Shown: positions 1 through 8,635 of the stretch, in pieces
How the letters are laid out: every line of letters begins with the position of its first letter
How positions within the stretch are numbered: position 1 is the stretch's first letter
Source of the DNA: Trebonia sp036501515
GTDB lineage: Bacteria > Actinomycetota > Actinomycetes > Streptosporangiales > Streptosporangiaceae
Length of the DNA: 64,000 nucleotides
Assembly (NCBI GenBank): GCA_036501515.1
Contig: DASYAD010000395.1
Span: 5,152 to 69,151, forward strand
Direction: 5' to 3'
The notes under the pieces: generated by a model
What the model saw: only the letters and a program-made list of their open reading frames with translations
The model's database searches: none
Told to the model about the DNA's origin: nothing
Position numbers and translations under genes: made by a program

Positions 1-87
1 CCAGACCGCCTCGTCCCGGCCGGCGAACAGGTCGGCGTCGTTCTCGGTCCCTCGCCAGGCAACCCGCGCACCAGCGTGTCGCAAGCG

Positions 88-189
88 GCTGACGTGAAAG
101 ATCATCCTACTGTTATGGAACCTTTTATCTATGTGGAAATTCTTATGTACCGGGGCACGAAAAATTACCAGAATCTTCTGGCCTGCCAG
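88..189 (+). repeat. Copy A of a ~102-bp diverged low-GC repeat
   Basis: This stretch aligns without gaps to 33625-33726: I count 78 of 102 identical bases. Both copies are much AT-richer than the surroundings and share blocks such as GTTATGGAA and CTTCT. Read in one frame both encode similar peptides (shared VME, MY and LL-CQ positions). However, the differences are spread evenly over the three codon positions, which does not look like selection on a protein. No Shine-Dalgarno precedes the internal ATG. It could be a small RNA, a decayed mobile element end, or a DNA-level site. The rest of 1-296 holds no gene I can support. Confidence 0.6.
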
Positions 190-296
190 CGTGAACCCGT
201 CCTAGCCGACCAGCTGGATCCCGATCTTCCCTCACTCCTCGACAAGCGCAGCCCCGTCGGCTTCGCGGTCTCAGTACGTAGGGTGGCCCGGCCGTA

Positions 297-866
297 TTAG
301 GCGAGGGTGGACAGGTCGACGTCGACCGGGAACGGCACGGTCGCTTTTACGAGCCCGGTGTACACGTCGCCGTCCCGGTATCGTCTGCTCGCGGAGTCGA
401 GCAGGTAGGCGTACACGACCGGGATGTGGGTCGGGGTCAGTTCTACGCGCCAGTAGAAGGGGATGCCGACGCTGGCGTACTGGTCGAGCTTTACGACCCG
501 ATCGGTGGTCTCTGACCCTGGTGAGACAATTTCCGCCGCTAGCAAGACGTGCTCTGGGCGGGTGGGGGTGATGTCGATGGTGTCGGCCCGGTACACGACG
601 ACGTCTGGGCGGCGATTGGTCAGCGGTACGTCGTGGAGCCGGACGTCGAAGTCCGTGTCGGCGTTCCAGTCCGGGCCGGCGGCGGCGTCGAGGGCGTTCG
701 CGAGCACCCGGGCGAGCCGGTTATGCCGCTTAGAGGCGCTCGGGCTCACGACCACCATCCCGTCCACGATCTCAATGCCCGCGCACTGCTCCGCCGACCA
801 GGACTCATATTCCTCAGCCGTGACCTGGGAGTGCATCCACTGCGGGGCGATCATGTCCACGCCCAT
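297..866 (-). CDS. Uma2 family (DUF820) endonuclease-like protein
   Basis: A 189-residue protein with the Uma2 layout: an N-terminal helix-rich part, then a PD-(D/E)xK-type core. In the core I see RPDVVVY (Asp), LAAEIVSPGS (Glu) and VVKLDQYASVGIPFYW (Lys), the usual order of the putative metal-binding residues. The ATG at 866 follows AAAGGGGG six bases upstream, which fixes the start. Uma2 proteins are common in actinomycetes and cyanobacteria, often in many copies, and their biological target is unknown. It stands alone here, transcribed away from the low-GC repeat at 88-189. The family assignment is firm; nuclease activity is inferred from the fold. Confidence 0.85.
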   Translation of the reverse strand: MGVDMIAPQWMHSQVTAEEYESWSAEQCAGIEIVDGMVVVSPSASKRHNRLARVLANALDAAAGPDWNADTDFDVRLHDVPLTNRRPDVVVYRADTIDITPTRPEHVLLAAEIVSPGSETTDRVVKLDQYASVGIPFYWRVELTPTHIPVVYAYLLDSASRRYRDGDVYTGLVKATVPFPVDVDLSTLA

Positions 867-965
867 GCGTTACCCCCTTTGAGCACGCGATAGGCCGCGC
901 AAGCGAGCATTCCTATGCTAGCGCCCCTGCCTGTCGCTCAGGCCCGCACCGACAGCATTCCGCTG

Positions 966-1835
966 TCAGCCGTTGCCGATGCCCCACTCGCCCGCGAGCT
1001 CCGCGACCCACGGGCCCGCCACGCCCGGATCCGACGGCGGCGCAACGACGACGACAAGCTGCGTCACCCCGGTCCGCGCGAGTTCAGGCAGCAGGTCGGG
1101 ACTGCCGTCGACGAGCGACACGGCCACGCTGAGTTCGCTCAGGCACCGCCCCCGCGACTGGCACTCCTGGTCAAGCACGCGAACCCGGCCGGCGACTTCG
1201 TCCGCGGCGAGGTTGAAGCCGTACCAGCCGTCCGCGAACGCGGCGACCCGCCGAAGCGCCGCGTCGCTGTTGCCTCCCGCGACCACCGGGACCCGCCGGC
1301 CGCGCACCGGCTTGGGGTTGACCCGCACCCGGTCGAAGGAGGCGAATTCGCCGCTGAACGAAGCCACGTCATCCGACCACAGCGTCCGCATCGCCGCGAC
1401 GTACTCGGCCGTGCGCGCCCCGCGCCGGGCGAACGGGACGCCGAGCGCCGCGAATTCCTCCGCCGACCAGCCGATGCCCACGCCCAGGGTCAGCCGTCCG
1501 GCCGAGAGCACGTCGAGCGTCGCGGCTTGCTTCGCCAGCAGGACCGGGTTGTGTTCAGGAAGCAGCAGTACGCCCGTCGCCAGCCCGATCCGGCTGGTCA
1601 CGGCGGCGGCAAAGCTCAGGCCAGTGAGCGGATCGAGCCAGTCCGCGTCGGCCGGAACGGCGATCCGGCCGTCGGGGGAGTAGGGGTACCGGGATCCTGG
1701 CTCGTCGACCAGGACCACGTGTTCTCCCCACCACAAAGTGGCGAACCCGCCGGCCTCGGCCGCCGTCGCGACCGCCCGGATGACATCAGGACGAGCGCCG
1801 GCACCGATCCCCAGCGCGTGGAGCCCCACTTGCAT
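966..1835 (-). CDS. LLM class F420-dependent oxidoreductase (TIGR03619-like)
   Basis: A 289-residue luciferase-like monooxygenase family protein. It opens MQVGLHALGIG and contains FATLWWGEHVVL, LATGVLLLPEHNP, LAKQAATLDVLSAGRLTLGVGIGW and a late PVVAGGNSDAALRR, the pattern of the F420-using TIGR03619 group. The open frame runs upstream to 2348, but the ATG at 1835 is preceded by GGAGGACAT, a strong ribosome site, and matches the family's usual N-terminus. Such enzymes transfer hydride between F420 and diverse substrates; the substrate is not evident. It has no operon partner. Confidence 0.88.
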   Translation of the reverse strand: MQVGLHALGIGAGARPDVIRAVATAAEAGGFATLWWGEHVVLVDEPGSRYPYSPDGRIAVPADADWLDPLTGLSFAAAVTSRIGLATGVLLLPEHNPVLLAKQAATLDVLSAGRLTLGVGIGWSAEEFAALGVPFARRGARTAEYVAAMRTLWSDDVASFSGEFASFDRVRVNPKPVRGRRVPVVAGGNSDAALRRVAAFADGWYGFNLAADEVAGRVRVLDQECQSRGRCLSELSVAVSLVDGSPDLLPELARTGVTQLVVVVAPPSDPGVAGPWVAELAGEWGIGNG

Positions 1836-2150
1836 ATGTCCTCCGGCGGCGATCGGCGATCGGCCATCACACCTGACCCTCGTTGCGGTTATCCCCGTGT
1901 CGCCGGCCGCCACGCACGGCTGCCCTGAGGTAGCCGAGGCGGGTAAGTACTCCAGTGGCTGGTGTGTCCGTCCGCCCGGCGATGACAACGAATGGCGAAG
2001 GCTAAGGCTTCGCCCTGTCAGGTGCGTAACGGCGTAGAAACAAAGGCGTTCGCCGCATCCGCCCGCACGGAACGGAGGAATCAGACGCAGCGGCCCGCAG
2101 ACGCGAAGGCCCCGCCGCTGCCGTACCTGGCACTTTTCACAGATAGGAAG
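1836..2150. other. Intergenic region with one small hairpin
   Basis: No gene is supported here. The only structure I see is an inverted repeat GGCGAAG-7nt-CTTCGCC at 1994-2014, which lacks a U-tract. The segment holds the upstream region of the LLM gene and of the decayed esterase. Confidence 0.4.
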
Positions 2151-2154
2151 CCTC

Positions 2155-2745
2155 ACGAAATCGCCGGAAAGAAGATCCCCAGACCCCGGAGTCCCCGGCA
2201 TCGGCCGTCGCGCGTTTCTCGGCGCCTCAGCGGCCGCGGCGGTCGGAGCCGCCGTGTTCGAAGGCGTGGTCCCCGGGAGCCAGGCGGCTACCCTGCCGTC
2301 GCACTCGGAACCGGACAAGCCAGTACCGACCGAGTCGGGCTGGGTCACCGGGACCGTGTCCGCGCTGGCCGGAGTGAGCGTCTACAAAGGCATCCCCTAC
2401 GCCGGCTCAGTCGCCGGAAGCAACCGCTTCGCGCCGCCGCCCCCGGCCCCGTCCTGGAGCGGCGTCCGCAAGGCGGACACCTGGGGGCCGGCCTGCCCGC
2501 AGCCGGTGCAGGGGATCCCGCGGACCAGGTCACGGCGCTGAGCGAGGAGCACTGCCTCAACCTGAACGTGTGGACCGGCGCGGCGACAGGCGAGCGTCGT
2601 CCGGCCCTATTGGCCCGCCCTTCGACCCGGCTCGCCCAGGGTCATGGAAGTCGGTGACGCGTTCCGGCCCGTCCCGGCGGCCGACTCCCCGGCTAAGTAC
2701 CAGTTCATCAAGCGCTGGCTGGAGTCCCAGACCGTGGACTGGTAG
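2155..2745 (+). pseudogene. Decayed Tat-secreted carboxylesterase (type B)
   Basis: Pieces of a carboxylesterase are readable in three frames. An AGGAAG ribosome-like site precedes ACG at 2155 where an ATG is expected. That frame then gives a Tat-type signal (GIGRRAFLGASAAAA) and the esterase N-terminus (VYKGIPYA, NRFAPP, WSGVRKADTWGPACPQ). A frameshift near 2510 moves to SEEHCLNLNVWT, the normal next motif. The catalytic middle of about 300 residues is missing, and after further frameshifts the normal C-terminus follows (YQFIKRWLESQTVDW, stop 2743-2745). Full-length relatives are about 500 residues. The gene is dead by start mutation, frameshifts and deletion. Confidence 0.8.
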
Positions 2746-2879
2746 CCCGGCGCCCGTCAGTCCGACCGTCCCGGGGGACCGTACCGCGAAGCCCCGGGAC
2801 GGTGACGCCGGCGTTGACGTGCCGGGACGACCGAATGCAGGTTGGTGCTGGCAGAGCAGGCGTCCGTAAGCTAATCAGC

Positions 2880-3857
2880 GTGGACCCGAAGTGGGCGTTG
2901 CGTCAGATCGCGTTCCAGCTCGAGCGGTCGGGCGCGCCGACGTACCGGGTACGCGCGTTCCGCCGCGCCGCCGAAGTCGTCGCCGCCTTGAGCCCGGACG
3001 AACTGACCGAACGGGTCGCGGCCGGGACGCTGCGGGAACTGTCAGGGATCGGCGAGGTGACCGCGCAGGTGATCGCGCAAGCGGTGGCGGGGGAGGAGCC
3101 GGACTACCTGACCCGGCTGCTGGGCGAAGGGCCGCTTGCCCCGCCGTCGGCGCTGCGGGCCGCGATGCGCGGCGACTGCCACACGCACTCGGACTGGTCC
3201 GACGGCGGCAGCCCGCCGCTGGAGATGGCGCTGGCCGCGCGCGACCTGGGACACGAGTGGGTCGCGCTCACCGATCATTCGCCGAGGCTGACCGTGGCCA
3301 ACGGGCTGTCCGCGGACCGCCTGCGGGTACAGCTCGCGCTGATCGGCGAGCTGAACGCCACCCTGGCGCCGTTCCGGATCTTGTCGGGGATCGAGGTGGA
3401 CATCCTCGACGACGGCTCGCTCGACCAGGCCGGCGAACTGCTCGGGCAGCTCGACGTCGTGGTCGCGAGCGTGCACTCCAAGCTGCGGATGGACGCCGGG
3501 CCGATGACCGCGCGAATGATCGCCGCGGTCCGCAACCCGCACACCGACGTGCTTGGTCACTGCACCGGGCGGATCATCACCGGCCGCGGCCGGCCGCAGT
3601 CCCAGTTCGACGCCGAGGCGGTGTTCGCCGCCTGCCGCGAGTCCGGTGTCGCGGTCGAGATCAACTGCCGCCCCGAGCGCCAGGACCCGCCCGACGACCT
3701 GCTCCGCCTGGCGGTGGAGACCGGCTGCGTGTTCGCGATCGACACCGACGCGCACGCGCCCGGTCAGCTTGACTGGCTCGACGGCGGCTGCGTGCGCGCG
3801 GAGTCGTTCGGCATCGGCCCCGACCGGGTGATCAACACGCGCAGCCGCGCCGGCTAA
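2880..3857 (+). CDS. PHP domain protein with N-terminal helix-hairpin-helix
   Basis: About 325 residues. The N-terminal ~90 residues carry a helix-hairpin-helix-like segment (LRELSGIGEVTAQVIAQAV). A PHP phosphoesterase domain follows, with DCHTHSDWSDGG (metal-binding His pair at about 101 and 103), ALTDHS, SGIEVDI, ASVHSK, LGHCTGR, NCRP and DTDAHAPG. This equals the C-terminal half of a PolX-type polymerase without the nucleotidyltransferase domain. Members act as 3'-5' exonucleases or phosphatases in repair. I chose GTG 2880 because the homologous helix region begins there; the ribosome site is weak and the open frame extends to 2802. It converges on the LLM gene, with 4 bp between stops. 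Confidence 0.85.
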   Translation: MDPKWALRQIAFQLERSGAPTYRVRAFRRAAEVVAALSPDELTERVAAGTLRELSGIGEVTAQVIAQAVAGEEPDYLTRLLGEGPLAPPSALRAAMRGDCHTHSDWSDGGSPPLEMALAARDLGHEWVALTDHSPRLTVANGLSADRLRVQLALIGELNATLAPFRILSGIEVDILDDGSLDQAGELLGQLDVVVASVHSKLRMDAGPMTARMIAAVRNPHTDVLGHCTGRIITGRGRPQSQFDAEAVFAACRESGVAVEINCRPERQDPPDDLLRLAVETGCVFAIDTDAHAPGQLDWLDGGCVRAESFGIGPDRVINTRSRAG

Positions 3858-3861
3858 ACTG

Positions 3862-4779
3862 CTAGCTTCCCGCGATGACCTTTTTCAGCAGGCTCCTGGT
3901 CCGATCCCGGTCCTGGCCGCGGGCGAACTCGGCCGCCACGAAGTCGGTCACCCCGGCCGCGGCGAGCGCCGCGATCTGCGCGCTGACCGCGTCCTCGTCC
4001 CCGACGACGGCGACGTCGCCCGGGCCGGCCGCGCCTTCCCTGTCCAGCATCGCCCGGTAGGACGGCAGCTGCCCGTAGATGGCGAACACCTCCGCCGCGC
4101 TGGCCCGGGCCGCCGCCGGGTCGCTGGTCACGGCGACCGGCAGGCAGCAGACGATCCGCGGCGCGGGCCTGCCCGCCGCGGCGGCCGCGGCCGAGATCGC
4201 CGGGACCACGTAGTCGCGGACGGTCGCGGTGCCGGTCATCCACAGAACGGTGCCGTCGGTCTGCGCCCCCGCCAGCTCGAGCATGCGCGGCGCCAGCGCG
4301 GCCAGCAGCACCGGCACCTTGCCGGCCTTGGGCACGGACAGGCCGATGTGCGCGCTCAGCGTGCTGCCGTCCACGTGGGCCGGGCTGCCGTCAAGCAGCG
4401 GCAGCAGCGCCGACAGGTACTCGCGCATGTGCCGGGCCGGCTTCTCGAAGCTGTACCCGTACATGTCTTCGATGACGATCTTGTGCGACAGGCCGATGCC
4501 GAGGGACAGCCGGCCGGAACCGACCGCGAGCGCCGCGGTCAGCGCCTGCTGCGCCAGCACGGCCGGATGACGCGGGTAGGTGGGAACGACGGCCGTGCCG
4601 AGCTCGATGCCCGGCACGCGGTTCCCGGCAACTGCCAGCGCGGTGAGCGCGTCGAACCCGAAGACGTTCGAGAGCCAGACCGACGCCAGCCCGTCGTCCG
4701 CCGCCCGGCGCACGTCGTCGCTCAGCCTGGTCAGCGCCTGGTCCCCGCCGGTCTCCGTCGCCAGGATGCCGATCCGCAT
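3862..4779 (-). CDS. LLM class F420-dependent oxidoreductase (TIGR03564-like)
   Basis: A 305-residue luciferase-like protein, distinct from the one at 966-1835. It opens MRIGILATETGGDQ and shows GLASVWLSNVFGFDALTAL, ELGTAVVPTYPRHPAVLAQQ, GRLSLGIGLSHK and FEKPARHMREYL, typical of the actinobacterial F420-dependent subgroup. The ATG is preceded by GGAGGGAACAC. The monomer is expected to form a TIM barrel binding F420; its substrate is unknown. It is probably monocistronic. Confidence 0.88.
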   Translation of the reverse strand: MRIGILATETGGDQALTRLSDDVRRAADDGLASVWLSNVFGFDALTALAVAGNRVPGIELGTAVVPTYPRHPAVLAQQALTAALAVGSGRLSLGIGLSHKIVIEDMYGYSFEKPARHMREYLSALLPLLDGSPAHVDGSTLSAHIGLSVPKAGKVPVLLAALAPRMLELAGAQTDGTVLWMTGTATVRDYVVPAISAAAAAAGRPAPRIVCCLPVAVTSDPAAARASAAEVFAIYGQLPSYRAMLDREGAAGPGDVAVVGDEDAVSAQIAALAAAGVTDFVAAEFARGQDRDRTRSLLKKVIAGS

Positions 4780-4884
4780 GTGTTCCCTCCGTCCGCGGCC
4801 GGCGGATCACCCGCCGGTCCGACATCTGATCTTGCGGCCGAACGCCGTCCCGCGCAAGCTCGACGCCCTGGACGCCTCAAAAGG

Positions 4885-6729
4885 CTACTGAGCGGGCCGG
4901 AAGGTGCTCGAGAAAACCTGGAAGTAGTGATAGTCCGCGGCCCAGTCGCTTTCTGGCGTCGACCAGTAGAGCGCGTACGCGTGATGCGCGTTAGCCAGCA
5001 CGTTCCGATTCAGGATATGCACCAGGACGCCGCTCCTGTCGTACGTGAACTCCCAGTCCGCGGCCTTTTCGGCTTGCGGGTAGTCGACGGATTGAAGGCG
5101 AATAAGGTGGTAGTCCGGGTATGTTCCCGCCCGGTTGGCTGCCTGCTGCTGCCAGTCGGCGAGCGGGTCCGGATTGGGCGTATCGGACTGGTCGATCAGC
5201 AGGAAAATCCCGCTGTTGGCCGGGTCGGTAATGTAAACGTAGTGGCCCACGTGGGAGATCAGCCAGCCGTGGGGGACACCGATCGAGAAACCAGTGGAGT
5301 TCGTAAAGCGGTAATAGCCCGCGGCGAGCACCGCGTTTCCGCCCGCCGACGATCCCGGGGCAGACGATGCCGGGGCGCCGGCGGCGGTGCTGGCCGGGCT
5401 GCTCTCCGCCGCCGACCCGGAAGACCCGGAAGACCCGGAAGAGCCGGAAGAGCCGGAAGTTCCAGGGGACGCGGACGTGGGCGGCGTGGAGGCCGCGGGT
5501 GCGCTCGCCGAAGCACCACGCGTGGCAGTGGCCGAGCCGGCCGCGGGCGACGCGGACGGCTGACCCGGCGAACTGGTCAGCACAAGCGCGATGGCGGTGA
5601 CGGTCCCGGCGACGGCGGCCAGTGCGGCCACCGCGAACGCCGGCCGCCGGGACCGGCGCGGACGACCGTCAGCGGTCGTCGCCGCCAGGACAGGAACCTC
5701 GGCCGGCCCCTCAATGTCTGGAGACGCGACTGCCTCAGGTTCGGTCGGCGGCGCCGCCGACGCAGCGGCGATCGCCGTCGGAAACACCGCGCCCGGAGCC
5801 GCGTCCGTCCCCTCGGCGTCCCGATCCGCCGCCTCATCCTCTTCCTCGCCGGCTGGCGTCGCTGACTCATCTGGCGTCGCTGACTCATCGGCTGGCGCCG
5901 CTGACGGCTGGTCAGCGACCTCGCGGAGCATTCGCTCGGTCTCCGCCGCGTCCAGTCGTTCGTCGGGGTCCTTGACGAGCAGCCCGGCGATCACCGGCCA
6001 CAGCGGTCCCGCGTGGACGGCCTTCTCAGGCTCGTCCACCACCACCGCGGTCAGGGTCGCGAGGGCGGCGTTCCGCTCGAACGGCGGGCGCCCTTCCACC
6101 GCCGCGTACAGGCAGGCGCCGAGCCCCCACAGATCTCCGGCCGGGCCCGACTGCCCGCCGCGCGCCCGTTCCGGTGCGATGTAAGACGGCGACCCGATCA
6201 GCGCGCCCTGGGCGGTGAGGGTCGGGCTGCCGACGGACCGGGCAATGCCGAAGTCCGTGAGCACCACCCGCCCGTCGGCCCCCACCAGGATGTTCGCCGG
6301 CTTGACGTCCCGATGCAGCACGCCCTCCGCGTGCGCGGCGTGCAGGGCCGCGAGAACTCCGAGGCCGACCCGCGCCGCCCGCACCGGGGTAAGCGGCCCT
6401 TCGGTGTCCAGCAGATCGCGCAGCGACTGGTACGGAAGGAGCTCCATAATGATCCACGGGTGGCCGTCCTCTTCGAGGATGTCGTAAATGCGGACCACGT
6501 TGTGGTGGGCGAGGCGCCCGGCCATCTGAGCTTCCCTGACAGCCCGGCGGCAGGCGGTCTGCTGCTCGGCCTCGCTGAAGTGCGGCGGCCAGACGAGCTC
6601 CTTCACCGCCACGTCACGCTCGAGCAGCTCGTCGCGAGCCTGCCAGACGACGCCCATCCCGCCCCGGCCGACGACGCTGTCGAGCCGGTAGCGACCAGAC
6701 AGCACGCGTCCCGGCTCAGCCAATTCCAT
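4885..6729 (-). CDS. Transmembrane Ser/Thr protein kinase with C-terminal sensor region
   Basis: A 614-residue Hanks-type kinase. The cytoplasmic domain (about 13-272) has the glycine loop GRGGMGVVW (21-29), invariant Lys in AVKEL (43), HRDVKPAN (139-146), DFG (159-161) and APE (185-187), so it should be active. An acidic Pro/Ala linker (275-355) leads to a basic stop and one membrane helix (about 364-386). Outside the cell come a Ser/Gly-rich stalk with a GSS-type tandem repeat and a compact ~140-residue C-terminal domain (from YYRFTNSTGFSIGVPHGW) that probably senses a ligand. There are no PASTA repeats. It is transcribed alone, divergently from the BrkB-like gene. Confidence 0.93.
   Translation of the reverse strand: MELAEPGRVLSGRYRLDSVVGRGGMGVVWQARDELLERDVAVKELVWPPHFSEAEQQTACRRAVREAQMAGRLAHHNVVRIYDILEEDGHPWIIMELLPYQSLRDLLDTEGPLTPVRAARVGLGVLAALHAAHAEGVLHRDVKPANILVGADGRVVLTDFGIARSVGSPTLTAQGALIGSPSYIAPERARGGQSGPAGDLWGLGACLYAAVEGRPPFERNAALATLTAVVVDEPEKAVHAGPLWPVIAGLLVKDPDERLDAAETERMLREVADQPSAAPADESATPDESATPAGEEEDEAADRDAEGTDAAPGAVFPTAIAAASAAPPTEPEAVASPDIEGPAEVPVLAATTADGRPRRSRRPAFAVAALAAVAGTVTAIALVLTSSPGQPSASPAAGSATATRGASASAPAASTPPTSASPGTSGSSGSSGSSGSSGSAAESSPASTAAGAPASSAPGSSAGGNAVLAAGYYRFTNSTGFSIGVPHGWLISHVGHYVYITDPANSGIFLLIDQSDTPNPDPLADWQQQAANRAGTYPDYHLIRLQSVDYPQAEKAADWEFTYDRSGVLVHILNRNVLANAHHAYALYWSTPESDWAADYHYFQVFSSTFRPAQ
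5414..5458 (-). repeat. 9-bp tandem repeat (5 units) in the kinase stalk
   Basis: Five head-to-tail 9-bp units, GACCCGGAA three times then GAGCCGGAA twice on the plus strand, encode the Gly/Ser stalk of the kinase. Each unit is three codons, so slippage changes stalk length without breaking the frame. Confidence 0.85.
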
Positions 6730-6935
6730 GGCGCCCGCTTACCCAGCAGCCGGGACGGCTAACGATTTGGCGGGAAATATGCGAATAGAAATGACTGCGA
6801 ACAGCGATCACCGGCCGTGCGGCTCCGGCCGTCAAGAAAACGCCGGGACACGCTGATGCTATTGGGGCACCGGTCGCCCGGCGGTGCCGCCGCTGTGGTA
6901 GGCCAGAGGTTCCGCCGTCAGCGAGGGGGAGCGTG

Positions 6936-7850
6936 ATGGGGCAGCGGCGCGACGGGCGTGAAGGCGGACAGGCGGGCCAGCTCCGGTTCCGGGCGGTGCG
7001 CCGCGTGGTGTCCCGCGTCGTCGAGCGGTTCTGGCGCGACCTCCGCGTCAAGGACCTGTACCAAAGCGGCAAGGACTTTGAGCTGATGAGCCGGTCCCTG
7101 GGGTTCGCCGCCCTGGCCATGCTCACCATCTTCCCGCTGCTGGTCGTCGTCGCCGCCGTCGGCGCCGCCACCCATCGAGGCCTGGCCGTATGGGTTGTCT
7201 ACGGCATGGGCCTGACCGGCTCCTCGGCGCGCGCGGTGGAACAGCTGTTTTCCGCGCCGGCCCGCGTCCTTGGCACGACCAGCTTCTTCAGCCTGGCGCT
7301 GGTCGCCGTCTTCGGGATAACGTTCGCCGGCAGCGTGCAGAACGCGTTCGAACGCGTGTGGGGCCTGCCCGCCGGCCCGTGGCACAAGATCTGGCGTCAG
7401 CTGGTCTGGCTGGCGGTGTTCGTCGGCTACATCTACGCGGCGGCCAGCGTGGGCACGGTCACCCGCCACACGCCGTCCGAGACCGTGATCCGGGTGTCGG
7501 TGGCGGTAGTGCTCGGGGCCGTCTTCTTCTGGTGGGGACTGCGCTTCCTGGTCGGCGGCCGGGTGAAGTACCTGGCGGCGATGCCGGGCGCGGTGATCAC
7601 GGTGGCGTTCCTGGCCGGCCTGCGGGCGTTCTCCGCCCTGGTCTTCCAGCCGCTTATCGTCGAGAACGCGGTCACCTACGGTTCCCTCGGCACCGTGCTG
7701 ATCGTGCAGTCATGGCTCATCGGCGTCGGCTGGGTCATCTACGGCGGCCAGCTGTCCGGGCGCTGGTTCCACGACGCCTGGCTGCAGGCCTGGACGGAGA
7801 ACCGCCGCCTCCGCAGGCAGTCAGAAGGCCAGGAGCAGGGCAAGGTATGA
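6936..7850 (+). CDS. YihY/BrkB-like inner membrane protein
   Basis: A protein of about 304 residues with six hydrophobic segments, including LGFAALAMLTIFPLLVVVAAV, TSFFSLALVAVFGITFAG, LVWLAVFVGYIYAAA, VAVVLGAVFFWWGL and VLIVQSWLIGVGWVIYGGQL. The N-terminal basic helix, the FxxxWGLP-like loop and the late YGGQL are typical of the YihY/YhjD/BrkB family. That family is widespread and its function (envelope or lipid transport) is unresolved. ATG 6936 sits five bases after GAGGGGGA; a GTG lies one codon earlier. Its neighbours do not suggest a pathway. Confidence 0.8.
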   Translation: MGQRRDGREGGQAGQLRFRAVRRVVSRVVERFWRDLRVKDLYQSGKDFELMSRSLGFAALAMLTIFPLLVVVAAVGAATHRGLAVWVVYGMGLTGSSARAVEQLFSAPARVLGTTSFFSLALVAVFGITFAGSVQNAFERVWGLPAGPWHKIWRQLVWLAVFVGYIYAAASVGTVTRHTPSETVIRVSVAVVLGAVFFWWGLRFLVGGRVKYLAAMPGAVITVAFLAGLRAFSALVFQPLIVENAVTYGSLGTVLIVQSWLIGVGWVIYGGQLSGRWFHDAWLQAWTENRRLRRQSEGQEQGKV

Positions 7851-7933
7851 CTAGGCGGTCTCGCGGCGGCGGTGCGGTGCCCGCCCGCATAATGTGATGC
7901 GGGTCACGGGAACCCAGGGACAGGCCGGGCCAG

Positions 7934-8635
7934 TTGCTCAATGTGGACGATCCAACGGCGCAGTTGCGCGCACGTGCCCGGGCCGGGGATGCTGACGCGT
8001 TCGGCGCGGTCTTCGACGCGTGCGCCCAGTCGGTGTACAACCACGCCTTCCGGTTGACCGGCGACTGGTCGACGGCCGAGGAGGTGATGGCGATGACCTT
8101 CCTCGAAGCCTGGCGCGGCCGGGACAGCATCTTGGCCGACGGCGGCTCGCTGCGGCCCTGGCTGCTCGGGATCGCCACCAACGTGGCCCGCGGGCTGCGC
8201 CGGACGGCAAGGCGGCACCGGGCCGCGCTGGCCCGGCTGGCCGTCGCCGACGAGTTGCCTGACTTCGCGGACGACGTGTCCGGCCGGCTGGACGACGTCG
8301 CGCGGATCAAGGCGCTGCACCAGGCGCTGGCCGGCCTGCCAGGTCCCGAGCTTGAGGTCCTCGCCCTCTGCGTCTGGTCCGGACTGAGCTACGCAGAGGC
8401 GGCCGAGGCCTTGCACGTCCCGGTCGGGACGGTCCGCTCACGGCTCTCCCGTGCCCGCGCCAAGCTGGCCCGCCTGACCGACGCCGAGTTGCACCGGCCG
8501 GCTGGCCGCGCGGAGCGCCAGAAAACACGGGAACCAGCGGCCGCACCGGACCAGCTAGTGAACAGACCCGCAATCGCTGGTCTGTCCAGTCGGTCCGATA
8601 TATCCGGCACGTCCGGTAAGGGGGCACGTCGATGA
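7934..8635 (+). CDS. ECF-type RNA polymerase sigma factor
   Basis: A protein of 233 residues. Region 2 is visible in the N-terminal third (VYNHAFRLTGDWSTAEEVMAMTFLEAWR). Region 4 (LPGPELEVLALCVWSGLSYAEAAEAL, then VPVGTVRSRLSRARAKL) is a classic ECF helix-turn-helix. A TTG at 7934 is taken as start; a GTG at 7943 is an alternative. The last codons overlap the next gene in an ATGA junction, so the two are translationally coupled, as expected for a sigma factor and its partner. The C-terminal ~45 residues are unstructured. Confidence 0.9.
   Translation: MLNVDDPTAQLRARARAGDADAFGAVFDACAQSVYNHAFRLTGDWSTAEEVMAMTFLEAWRGRDSILADGGSLRPWLLGIATNVARGLRRTARRHRAALARLAVADELPDFADDVSGRLDDVARIKALHQALAGLPGPELEVLALCVWSGLSYAEAAEALHVPVGTVRSRLSRARAKLARLTDAELHRPAGRAERQKTREPAAAPDQLVNRPAIAGLSSRSDISGTSGKGARR

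Noticed and set aside
7851..7933. ECF-type -35 (GGAAC) motif as autoregulated sigma promoter
   Set aside because: The GGGAACCC lies only about 20 nt before the start codon, too close for a promoter with a leader, and no matching -10 is seen.
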